Positions 11,957-24,210 of a stretch of 64,000 bases of DNA are shown piece by piece. Below the pieces are notes generated by a model. That model did no database searches. It was not told the DNA's origin and was given only the letters and a program-made list of their open reading frames with translations. Position numbers and translations under genes: made by a program. The stretch lies in contig JASFXZ010000001.1 of assembly GCA_032209605.1 (NCBI GenBank), positions 34,662,619-34,726,618 on the forward strand. Reading direction: 5' to 3'. The stretch is from Mactromeris polynyma. Lineage: Eukaryota > Mollusca > Bivalvia > Venerida > Mactridae. Numbering within the stretch: the stretch's first letter is position 1; every line of letters begins with the position of its first letter.

Positions 11957-12710
11957 CTAGTGTTTGTTTATATATATCTCATAATGGTATGCTGCCTAAT
12001 TAGGGTTACATCTGTTTGTATGTACATCTCTCAGTCAGTCTGTGTTCAACCTCTTTATTGTTGATTGACTTTGCAGACTTTCATGTAACGTATGATGTGT
12101 TAATGGTGAATTTATATATAATAATTTCATTTAAGATGTTAACATTGGGTCTGGATTATTTTTCAAACAGTTCCATTTACTTAACAATAACACACTTAAA
12201 TCAATTATATCATTACTGTTTAAATCTCACCCATGAATATGTGTTCAATTATTTCATTTTATGACTACATTTTATGACTTTATATTCTTATAATATGATT
12301 TGATATATGGAAGAATATTAAAATGTATGAATGTTTACTGACCAAAAGAGCTATCCTGCAGATAACGTTATCCCTAATTTCTAAACAAGACTGAGCATTT
12401 TGGTAATAAGATTTGACAGAATTGAGCCATAACATCACAATTTCAAATTGGTATCTGGTATGAATTGGAAAATATTTTTCAAAATAAAAACTGTATTGAA
12501 GCTCTCTTGATCAGTGTATAATTGCTATGTATGGGAGTTATTGTCCCGAATTTACATAATAATTGACTTTTATAATCCGGTTCTATCATACGGTCCAATG
12601 TTCACCATGTTCTCATGAAACCACAGGTATATACTATACACTCTCAATGTACAAAATGTTGTCATATTACTGCTTAATTACCCTCTAATGTGAAGATTGC
12701 TGGCATATCC

Positions 12711-13062
12711 ATGTTCACCCCCAGTCTATACTGTATATATGCATGTTCACCCCCAGTCTATACTGTATATATGCATGTTCACCCCCAGTCTATACTGTAT
12801 ATATGCATGTTCACCCCCAGTCTATACTGTATATATGCATGTTCACCCCCAGTCTATACTGTATATATGCATGTTCACCCCCAGTCTATACTGTATATAT
12901 GCATGTTCACCCCCAGTCTATACTGTATATATGCATGTTCACCCCCAGTCTATACTGTATATATGCATGTTCACCCCCAGTCTATACTGTATATATGCAT
13001 GTTCACCCCCAGTCTATACTGTATATATGCATGTTCACCCCCAGTCTATACTGTATATATGC
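12711..13062. repeat. perfect 11 x 32 bp minisatellite
   Basis: The unit begins ATGTTCACCCCCAGTC and ends with CTGTATATATGC. All eleven copies appear identical. Because 32 is not a multiple of 3 and the unit lacks stops, all three + frames stay open across it, producing false periodic open frames. Confidence 0.97.
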
Positions 13063-13066
13063 ATGT

Positions 13067-14414
13067 TTATGGAACATACTCTAGATTAGTGAGCTGTAAG
13101 AATCACATTTGTGCCCCATGTGTCTTGGTGATGTTTTTTAAGGTCAAAACAAGGAATTTGATTTGAAATTCTGCCATTAGGTGCTACACTAATGTTGGCT
13201 TGGTAGAATTTGTCTTGGTAGAACTTGTCACAGTCCCAGTGTGCTAAGTTGTCATGTTTACATTGATGTGTAAATAATTATTCAGACAATCATGGACTTG
13301 ACAGTGTGTGACTGTGATATAATGTATGTTCTTGATTTATTGTATTGTTGCTGTATATGTGTTAGTGTGTTCATTCAATATACATGTAGACTACATACCT
13401 ACCATGTTTACCTCAAGTTATATTAGTATTCATGTGATAGACAAGACACAGACTATTACATTTTGTAAGAAGTTTATAACATTTTGTAAGTAGTTTCAGG
13501 TTTCTGGTGGTTATTTCAGTTACAATACCCACACCTTGGGTAGCATATTTATTTGGAATGGGCATGTTTGATGAGCAATAGGTCTGATGAAATTAAAATG
13601 AAATACTTCCACTTCATTGTTCTATGCACCCTCTCCAGATCAACACCTTTAGGAGCTGCAAAGTTGGCTTTTGTTGAGGTTTTACTGTTGTGAGGTTAAA
13701 TTGTTAATATTTTTTCACCACAGGGAAATTGATAATGTTGTTCAAGAGATGTTTTTGTTCTAGAGAATGTCACAACAGAGAGGTTGCACTATATTCTCAT
13801 CTAACCCTGTGATCCCTAAATATATTGGTACAAATCCCTAGGGTAGGCACTACCTGGCAATGTACATGCTTGGCATATGTACTTGATAATTTCACTGAAC
13901 ATTATTAGTATTATATATTGCTATCAATTGTCCACTGTATTTGATTGCTGTTGGGAAGATGGCAGTAGCTGGTGAAGAACCAATAAGGAATTGTTTGAGT
14001 ACTTGGCAGAAAATCCACAAACACTTAAATGGTCTGCTGAACACCATGTTGGACTAATAGAGTTTTGAAAAATTGTGTTAAACACACATTGTATAATTCT
14101 TGAAATGATTCCAAGAAAAATTAATTGAATGAAAACCATCCACATCTGTAAAAAGATGTCTAGTTAAAAGTTTTATTTTCATCTGGCACAATAAACAATT
14201 GTATCAATAAACAGTAAAACCAAACGTTTGTTCAATACAGCAATCAGTTTGTTTTTACTGAGTCAACTTCACAGAAACATGAATGAAATGAGTTTTGTTA
14301 TGAATGTATTTCATTATCATAAACAGTTTATAGTATGATCATTGCATTATTTCAGGGCTTTCAATGTTTCATTATTCAGTATGTTGGTATGAATGTAGAT
14401 GTGGGTATATAACA
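13067..14414. other. intergenic, no recognisable feature
   Basis: AT-rich, no coding signal and no clear repeat on either strand. Confidence 0.5.
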
Positions 14415-14609
14415 CAGGGGCTCCATTATATCCTTAAGTTGATCCATTGACCCCTGGAATTTCCAAAAAGCCACATTTTGACCCTAAGGATTCTGGCTGA
14501 AGGTTCAATTTTGCCCTCTAAATAAAAGGTATTTTGGCTATAAAATAGTAAAATCCCGTCAAAAAGTATCAAATTGACCCTTGAGATTCAGCCCCTAGTG
14601 GAGCCCCTG
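14415..14609. mobile_element. small inverted-repeat element, hAT-like ends
   Basis: CAGGGGCTCCA at 14415 is matched by its inverse ending at 14609. The flanks TAACA on both sides look like a 5 bp target duplication. The 195 bp interior has no coding capacity. CAGGGGC ends recall hAT elements, but those normally duplicate 8 bp, so the class is uncertain. Confidence 0.55.
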
Positions 14610-15310
14610 TAACATTAGTCATGTGATATCATAGTATTACATGTGTTATAAAATATAAACTGTATTTTCTGTGTCTGTTCAGCATGGTTTATAATAGAAA
14701 TATGATATCAATGAAATATAGAAACATTTAAGACTAAAGAGTTGATCAAATATCATTTTGCTGTCATTACAAACTACAGAAGTATAATAATATTATTTGA
14801 ATTTTTCTTTTGTCGAAGAAAGAAGTCGAAACTGTATGATAGATTTGTAACGTGTAGATCAGTTAATATGTAGGTGATCCAAACTGGGATCTGATAAAAT
14901 GCTGTAATAAAGCTACTGTGATGAATTTCATAATGATGGCAATAATTATTCAATGATCAATCCTTTTCAGATGATTTTGAGTGTCTCACCCTTTTTTTGC
15001 GTTTCAGAATATAAACATGTGAACCATTGAACGATAAGGATGTTTTCATTCAACTTTTTAATTATGCAATCAAGGATACTAGGGTTCTATGATAGCAACT
15101 ACAAAACGGAATACATTTTTATTTTGAATGTTTTAATATATGTTGCTCAAAATAGAAACACCAAAATAAGATGCTGCACATTATGTTATACCTGTGGTAT
15201 GACTGGTGATTGTATTAGACTTGAGATTGGCACTACTTATATATGGTTGTGTAGGTATAATGTTATTGTGATAGTATTTGATGTTTCATTTTATGTTCCA
15301 TTTTTAGTTA

Positions 15311-15350
15311 CAATATACTGACTACCGGTACAATATACTGACTACCGGTA
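15311..15350. repeat. 20 bp direct repeat x2
   Basis: CAATATACTGACTACCGGTA occurs twice in succession. Confidence 0.9.
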
Positions 15351-15874
15351 CGCCTTTTTTTCTAACATTTATATGTGTCTATATTTATGTTTTTGTGTGT
15401 AAAACAATTACTATACTGCATCGTTTCTGTGTAATTGTTAGTGCTTTACAACTTAAAGTTAGCATATTCAAGTTAGATGATAAAGTCTTCTACAAGCATG
15501 TCTTCATTGCTTGCTACTTTTATAAAAGCCTGTTGATTCATTTGTTTCAGGTACTCAGTGCTACATTTGTATTCCTAGAATCAATGTGTGATAAAATAAA
15601 TGTGTGATAAATAAACATGTATTGTGTTGTTGATATCCCCTGTAGCTTGATGTTGGTCAGATTGACACTTATACATGTAGGCTGGCTGAACTTTTTAATC
15701 ATGTTTGGTATTATTCTGGGGTTTATGTTAGTTAGTACTGTTTGCAAATCCAGTTACATGTACATAATGTCTGTGTGAATGAGAATAAAATCTTCACTAG
15801 TCCACTTGTAGCTTAACCAGTCTAACGTAATGGTAGTATCTGAGAGAGTAGGATGACTTGATTCATTCAAACTC

Positions 15875-16049
15875 TAGTAATACCTCAATAATAAGACTAC
15901 CCTTAGGACCCTTGAAACTGGTCTTAATATTGAGTTGGTCTTAATATTGACGTTGAAATAAACAGCAAAACAGTGAAAATGGACTTGAAAATTGTTTTCT
16001 TAATTTTGAGGTGGTCTTATTGAAGTGGTTGTTAAGTTAGGTTTTACTG
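15875..16049. mobile_element. degenerate pogo/Tigger-like MITE
   Basis: The right end reads, inverted, CAGTAAAACCTAACTTAAC with a TA beside it. The left end AGTAATACCTCAATAATAAG is a decayed, shortened counterpart. Inside, TCAATAATAAGACTACC faces GGTGGTCTTATTGAAG. No coding capacity. Confidence 0.5.
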
Positions 16050-16051
16050 TA

Positions 16052-18315
16052 CATACACAACATGCAGACACGCCTGTTTGCAGGCTTACACATCCTGTAC
16101 CTATCGGCACTTAACAACTGGGTCCAGTTTCTGGAACATTTATCCAGCATTTTGGTAAATTTGTATATTTCATACCAGTAGAGTTTATAATTTACTACAA
16201 ACCACTTAATTTGAAAAAAACATGGGCTATGTGTTCAGGTGTTAACTTTATAATGGTTCAGTCTATGAAATGTTATTTAGTATTTGTCTCATGTTAGACT
16301 AGACCATTTATTATTTAAAAAATGCAAACAAATTGTTTTACCTATGTGATTTACAAAATACTGTGTTCCGAAAATGAATACGTTTGTCTGTGAGGAGGGA
16401 AGCTTATAAACTCAATTCATGAGGGGAAGTAATTCAAACACATACTGAGTGAATCATATTGCATTTACCTCCCTTATATAAAGTCCACACATGTACCGAC
16501 AATAGGGAAAAAAACTTGAAATATAACGTTTGCCACATTTATGTTTCCCTATGGTTTTAACGTAGACTTTATAAGTTCGTGCAATTGACTAGCGTTGTAG
16601 TATGTGTACTTAGAATATTATTCTTTTTTTCCAATCGTTATTTTCGACAGTAAACTAATGATCACCACCATTCACACTAAGACATCAGACTTTGCTCCTT
16701 CTAAGTATTTCCGTTAATGTTTTCATGCACAGACAACTTTAAATAGTGCAAGATTCAACATCGTAGACGGCAAATGTGTGTTTTTCAAAAAGTCACTTAT
16801 TTGAATATGACAAGATTTATCTCCCTTCGACAAACTTGTTCTCAGATGAAGATTTAGTTTATATACGAAAAGAACATGTATGTTTGCATTTTCCCTTCAT
16901 ATCCGTTCATTAATAAAACGCGCCATGTTTGTTTTATTGCGTTGATAAGTTTGCCGAAAATGTCATGAACAGTCGACTGAAATTAGTGAAAAAACACAAC
17001 ATGTTATATAGTTCAGTTTTTGTATCACAACTAACAAACAGAGTGAACATTTGAATAAACATTAATATTTCTTGATATCGTCCATTGACATATACTTCAA
17101 AGAATTATGTGCAGAATGCATGTGTAAAATCAATTAAAACATATTCACGGAATAGTGAAAATACATTTTATGCACCGATAGATGATTTTGAATAGACCAG
17201 TTTACACTTGACGAATCATTTGTCTGAGCTGATTTTTTGTATCAAGTAACACGATATACCCACGACACAAGTATACGAATTTTGCTTTTCCTTTAAATGA
17301 CTGACTGGTCTTCAATCGGCGGAAAATAAATCGTTACCTGGAGGAGTACGTCTTTAGATAAATGGCGCCGATTTCGTTTATAAAATCTCATATTTGGTGA
17401 AATGAATACGTCTTATTTTGATCTAACTCCCATCCCATGATTATCCGTATTTCATTTATTTGTTAATCAAAGAATTAATCTTTGTTCATAAATTGTCACC
17501 AATGATGTTATCATAGTACGGAATGTCGGCCTAATGTTCATACATGCAAACCACTATAGAAATTAAAACAAAAGGCACGTGTTATCAGATGTTCAGTAAA
17601 CATATTGTTCTGAATTTTAACAATTGTATATCTTTACGATATCTTACAGATATCATGACATAAACAAGACGGATGGAAAGTGTTAATGGTGCAAATTATT
17701 TTTGTTTTGAAATATTTTATAACATAGATTTTTAGTCAGTCATAGGTCTTGTACGCCATTTTTGTATCACACGCTTTTACAAATAATTTTGGATAAAGAG
17801 ACCCGGTCATTGTTTTTCCGTGTCACTCGTTACTTGCCAGCACCAGCTCGCTAATTATGCTCACATAATTAAGTCATTAGTGTCCGTTTTCCTATTTAAG
17901 TGTTTTATTATTGTCTTAAGGTAACTTTTAAGTCAAGGTTAGCAAATACAAAATGTACATGTTCAGCTTCACTGTGTTTGATTTTGTACTTGTGTGTGTA
18001 CATTAATTGTTATATAGTCTCTTGTAACTCCAGAATGGAGTGGCAATGTACTTGTTTTGTTATAATTTGTATTGTATATATTGTAGGATGATACTTAAAT
18101 AAATAAATATATATATTTAGTCTGGACATTTGAACCTGCAACTGAAGTTATTATAGCAGTTTTTGTTTTGACTGCATGGTGCAACTATTATTTGGTACGT
18201 ATATCGACCCTTTTTGTTCGCTTCTTACATCTATGAACATTGGAACCAGGCAGCTCAGTCGCCACAATAAACATACATGCATCCAAACAAAACGTTGCTA
18301 ATGGAGATATAACCA
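16052..18315. other. intergenic, no recognisable feature
   Basis: AT-rich sequence, only short random open frames, no repeat recognised. Confidence 0.5.
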
Positions 18316-18561
18316 GGGGCGCTATTCACAAACATTGTAAAACTGAAGCTCAGACTTAATACTTCAAAATGTTTTATGTTCCTTTTGCTCCTGTGTTGTC
18401 ATTATAGTATATATTTTAATACAAATTGGAAAATGTGCCGAGTGGGTTACAATAATTATACTGTCTAGCTTTAATGAAAACGAAAGGCTGGTAAAAATAT
18501 AGTGTGCCAATTTGAAGTTCAAGTCTGAGTTTCAGTCTTAAACGTTTGTGAAAAAGGCCCC
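18316..18561. mobile_element. MITE with about 44 bp imperfect inverted ends
   Basis: The left end GGGGCGCTATTCACAAAC and the inverted right end GGGGCCTTTTTCACAAAC agree over about 44 bp at roughly three quarters of positions. Ends of the form GGGGC..TTCACAAA are known from several animal DNA element groups, including ISL2EU; assignment is open. The 246 bp element has no coding capacity. Confidence 0.6.
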
Positions 18562-19134
18562 AAGCAATGTTCTTGTGCAAGTTTCGAGTTCTCCCTTACT
18601 GGAGTCTGTCAGTATGAACTAACTGTATCACTATCTCGGTTAAACAAAATTCGGAACACCTTGGCCAATGCTGTTTATTGGATATACAATATACATCTAT
18701 GTAATCTGTCTGCCTTCCGATGGATGAGAATGTTTGAGCTCTGCTTTAACAAGGGTAACAGTCATTACTGAAGTGTAACATTACCCGCTGATGTTCCCAT
18801 AACTGTTTAACCCATCTTTGAAAATTAATTACAGTGCAAGAAACACGTGTATAATTATTATTTGTTTGCGGTAACTTTCTCATACAAAGAGTTGGCCCTT
18901 ATTGTCCCTTTATTGTCGTATAGTTTTACCCCTTACTACATTATTAATTCTTAATTATGATCAATTATACGGTACAAGAAAAAACAGATGACACACAAAA
19001 ACGGCTTTCTCGCTCCATATGAATTGTCGAGATAATTAAATTATATACAAGGACTACAGATAGCAATCACTTGGCCACACATGAATTTAGATGTTTTCGT
19101 TTCTACTCGTACAGAGCGACGTATTCGTATGTAC

Positions 19135-19390
19135 TTCAGCCTGTCCGATTAGCTCACTTACGCAGAACATTTCACTGCCAAACTGCAGTTTGTATGTTCG
19201 AACCACGGTTGAGGTTTAATATTCTCTGTCACAATTTGATAATATATCCAAAGTGATTTGTCTTCTGATGGGGGAAGTTGTCAGTTGCTTTCCAGAGAAC
19301 ATGTTACTACTGTATGGTAACCCAGCAACATTGGTTACAGGACCGCTGGTTAGATCAACTATTCGCCTTACTTATCTGAAATATGACTTA
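19135..19390 (+). mobile_element. tRNA-derived SINE relic
   Basis: The tRNA-like head has GATTAGCTCACTTACG as A box and ATGTTCGAACCACGG as B box. The body has GGGGAAGTTGTCAGTTGCTT and a later GGTTAGATCAACT, shared with the copy at 29565 (GTTAGATCGACTGACC). Confidence 0.6.
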
Positions 19391-22300
19391 TACTGATAGA
19401 TACACACTAACACACCATGGACACAAATATACTTACTAGAATATGACTCGTACACAGTCCTACTGTGAAATAAAGTCCTTCACAGAATTGATATGACATA
19501 GATATTTAAATTGGTTAGTCAATAGTTAAAAGTTGTAGGATACTTATTTTGAACAACAGTACGTCCGTACTTCTGCCAATGTATCTATCTTATTGTGGAA
19601 TATTTACCTCCATTACAATCGGCTTCTATCTCCTATGCGATTTTTTATCAATTATATTTTGTAGCTTTTAACAAGAAATGATGTAATGAACGGCACATGT
19701 AGATTCACCACAATATTTTATTGCCATAAAGTAAGGTGTACACTCGTATGCACGTGTTGCGACCCGAAATCCACAATCTAGTTTAATTCGCATTCGTCTA
19801 TAAAACGCCTTAGAATTAAATGAATCCGAAATTAGTATAGAAACTTACCAGATTGGCGCCTCTTGCAAACATTGCTAACTCTTAGTGTGCTTTCACGCGT
19901 GGTATGCATCAAGGCTGATTAATGCATATCATCATAAATATGTCAAAAAGTTATGCTATTAACAAGCATTTTCCATGATTAGTTTTATACCATGGATGTT
20001 CTATATTAATTAAGATAATGCGTAATTAATGTTACACTTGCCACATACAAACTGTATTCAGGGTCGTCGTAATGCTCGTGAGATATCAAGCGCCCCATAA
20101 AATTGTGCGAATAAACCGAACGTTGTCTCTCGCAAAATTTAGCTAAGTGAAACCCATTAAGTAATTGTCTTTCAGTTGTAATTCATAATTGAGATTATTG
20201 CTCTATGACTGACTTTATGTACCTAATAAACCTATGGCTTACTGAATAAACAGGCATTCAATATCTGAATTGAGATTCGTCAACGAAAAGTTCTTCTTCT
20301 TGTGTGTTCATAATTCCGGTGTTAGTCTGAACGCTTGAGTTAGTTAATTGACCGACACGTTCCTTCAAATGTTATTCCTTCCTCCTACAACATTGTAAGC
20401 TTCATTTAATAAACAAATGATATTACAATCAACAAACATACAAGAGTTATGACTCTTGTTTCAGAGAATTCAAGATACTATCTTAAAGTAATACTGTGCT
20501 CATTTTTTATCTAACCAAACATGAAACATATATTTCCTATAGATAAAACATCAATAAACATGCCTTAACAAATAATGAATTCATAATGTTTAAATCCATA
20601 TTTGTTGAAGAAAGATGTTTGTATATCATAAAATTAAAAAAAAAATCATTTTTTAACAATCAGGCTATTTTACATGTTTTGACTGTAAGTAATATGATAA
20701 AAAAATCGGTTATACATTGCAATGGTTCTTATTAGAGATGTTTTAGCCACAATGGATAAAGCCGATTCAAACATTTTATGTTCAGATAAGCCAGATACAT
20801 ATTTAATGTTTTGACCTATTATAAACACAGAGACATTGAAATATTGTGTAACAACATTAAATATCTGCCGTAACTACTGGTAACATTTCTGTATGTTTTC
20901 AATAAATACGTCAAGTTCACGCGTGTCATACAATCTTCAAGTAAATGTTATTTTATATCAAAGAAGTACTCCAATTATTTAAGTTGACTTTACAAACCTG
21001 GGTAATTTCACATTAAGTAAAAAAGCTTCTGTTGCAAGAGTATAAAGATATTTATCATTCAGTGAAATAAACTAAGCATTAGTCATACAGCCTTGATATA
21101 TGTACTTCTATTCAAAACATTTCTTGTTTAAGAAAGAATTTAATTTCTATCTTTACACTTGTATCTGTTTAATTTCATACATTTCGATCATAGTGCTCGT
21201 TTTTTATCAAGTTACGTCCAATTATATGAAAATATTTCTTTTGCCTATAAAGTATCATCTTGTTTATAGCAAGGTCGAGAGGATATCTGGTGGGATTCAA
21301 AATTCCGATTTAATATTATAATTTCATTTGATTGATACACTATTACATACAACTGAGGTGTGTGTTATCTGTCTGTAGATCTATCGAAATAACATCTTAT
21401 GTTGTATAGATTTATTCATAACAATGCTTGTTTTGATACCAAATAAAATATCAGTATTATAGTGGTATATATAATTGGCAATTATTTCCGATTAACATCT
21501 CTGAAATTAAAAAAGATAGTGTTGCAAGACAATAACGCGTACTGTAGAATGTGAATTATTCGCAGTTTATATTATTTTCCCATCAGTTAGATATATCAAG
21601 AAGTATTAAATATTGTAATACTAACAATATATACTTTGGGCATTTCCCCTTCAAGTCGAAGAAAAAAGTCAAAGCCCAGTAAATATTGCATTAAAAGTTC
21701 AGTAGAATATTGATCTACAGTCATAAACTAAAAGACTTTCGAAACTGTAAAAATGAAACCTGCAAAATTATGTTTTCACAAAACTTAGCTATTTAACAAT
21801 GATCACTTTATTACAGGAAAATGCCAAATGTAAATAATATAGATGGTAACACTTATCTTGTATTCAGTTTCATATCGATAGTAGTTTATAATAGTAATTC
21901 CGATGTCATCAAGGATTTTATCTGACATTTTGGGTTTCCGGGAGCAAACGTTTCGCACATTTTATTTATCAATCATAGATCTTTATGAAAATTGAAAATG
22001 TTAAGGTTTGAAGAACCAGCCCTGCGTACAGTAAAGGTATTTGCGGCTCACGTTTCGTAATTTGGTTCCCCGTGTGCAGTCAATGTGATACGATGTGCCG
22101 TGGATACAAAACAAAACATGAGCGACTGTTAGCTGTAACTGAACACAGAGCAGGCCAATACATCGAACATAAACGATATGTTTCATTAATATACATGTAT
22201 TCGACATTGAATATGATATATGTTATCTATCGAAAACAACTTAAATTAACAAGTGCAAAAGAATTCGGATTTTTTTGTCAAATTGCATATCGTTTTACTT

Positions 22301-24210
22301 CATTCTACCTTATGTTGATGTGTCATTTCTTCTTACAAAAAGGAGTTTTCTTATCATTGAAAAAACGACACGATGAAATGTACGTCTGCAATTACATAGA
22401 ACAGAATAGAACATACATTTTATTTTGGATTTGAGCAATGCTCCTCATGCATACAACATGTATTAATTTATTGTCTATTATAGTGTCACACATCAAATAG
22501 TACAGTACACTTAACAAAGTAAAACATAAAAACATGTTATGCCCAGCCAAATATGTACAACATAAAAAAGCAAAATGGTAAAGTAAAGCAATAATAAAAT
22601 AAGAACATACATGAAAACATGATAATGCTACACAGTAATGCAATGTGTGAGAGTAACAGAATCAGTTAAACATCACACATCAAATAAAACACCACACATA
22701 CACTATAGATAAATTATATAAGTACACAACTTGGTCCTTGCTGGTAGTTTCGTGTTATTCTAGCACATGTATCACGGTGGTTTGTATGGGTTGTCCACTG
22801 TTGTAAATTTGTTAGCCAATTGTTATTTTCATATAAGCATTGTCTTTGGATGGTTTTGATATTGCATATTGGTACATAGTCAGTCACGATGATACGCAAC
22901 ATTACTGGACCCATGCTACGTAATATATGCCGGTAAACTTTTTTCTTCAAAAGAGGATAAGTTGAATATATTAACCCCGAGTATATGTTCATTTTTTTAA
23001 TTGAAAACACGGCAGTGAATTAAAGGCAACCGTACTGGTGATAAAATACTTTTTACAACATTTCTCTGTATTTGATGACACGGATTCATTGTAACAGTGA
23101 CATGTTAGTCAATATGAAGTTAAGTTTCACCTAAGTTTAAATATAATATTTAAATATAATTATTGTTAATTAGTTTTATGTTTTTTTTGTACTCGATTCA
23201 TTTCAAACAATGACAATCTTAAACAAACGCTCCTTAATCGCAGCTAATCAGAATAACTGAAACGGAACTGTTTTAGCGAATTTGATACCATTTGGTATCA
23301 AACGATATTATTTTTATCTGACTTTTATTGTATTCGTGTCTTAAGTATGACTTTTTATGTAGTAAACTGCCCTCAATTGACATTATTTGTATTAATCCAT
23401 TCCTCTTTGGATTAACAATTGAAAGGATATTCATCAAGTGTATCCGAATTTGATACTCTTCATTTTGAAGGTACGAAAAGAAGACTGCCACCACTTGAAA
23501 TATCAAAACAATAAGAACGGACGCCAATTAAGTTAACAAAAGAGAAATAGTTAATGATTAAATGAATAATTACAATGTTGGGTTCAAAACACACTTTCCA
23601 AAACTGCCGATAAAAATCTTTTTTCTTTTAGTCGTCATGTAAAAATGTTGTAAAGCTAATTACTTTGTTCAGACACCGCGTATTTATAAACAAGATAAAG
23701 ATTATGATTTTGGATAAACATTTGACATCCGCTGCTTGGGTGAACAAGTACAAATATATAAAAGCATTAAATGAATCGTCGAAGTATCATACTTTGTATT
23801 GTCTACATATCGGTCGAAGATTTGTGTTTAACCCTTAAAAATAAAAACACCAAATACGGTTGAAATGTTCTAAGTCTATATACATGTAGCAAGGTAAGCA
23901 AACGCTACAACAAATACACTAAGCAATAATGCTTCGTACCGAATAAGATTGTCATGACAACACAGGTACGATGACCTTTTAAAACACATCTCGCACACAT
24001 TTAGATTTAGTTATAATACTAAATTGCCCATCATTATTTACCCAGGAAGTCCATCACCCGCCGTTGTTAAATTGATATTTGTAATTAAGTTCATATTTCT
24101 TTTTACAAAATGTCATAAGTATGCTCAGCCAGAAAATTAATATTTACGTCATGTTTTCAATCCCCATTCGCATGGTCGTCGATGTACGCACACAATTCAC
24201 CTAATTCTAA
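19391..24210. other. intergenic, no recognisable feature
   Basis: AT-rich. Open frames such as 22072-22434 have no recognisable domain and poor codon bias. No repeat recognised. Confidence 0.45.

Noticed and set aside
12690..13166. Open frames of 113-158 codons with periodic MFTPSLYCIYAC peptide
   Set aside because: They come only from a stop-free 32 bp tandem unit; all three frames are open and the ends are arbitrary.
22072..22434. 120-codon + strand open frame
   Set aside because: No domain, no repeat-element similarity I recognise, and AT-driven composition; a chance frame is likelier.
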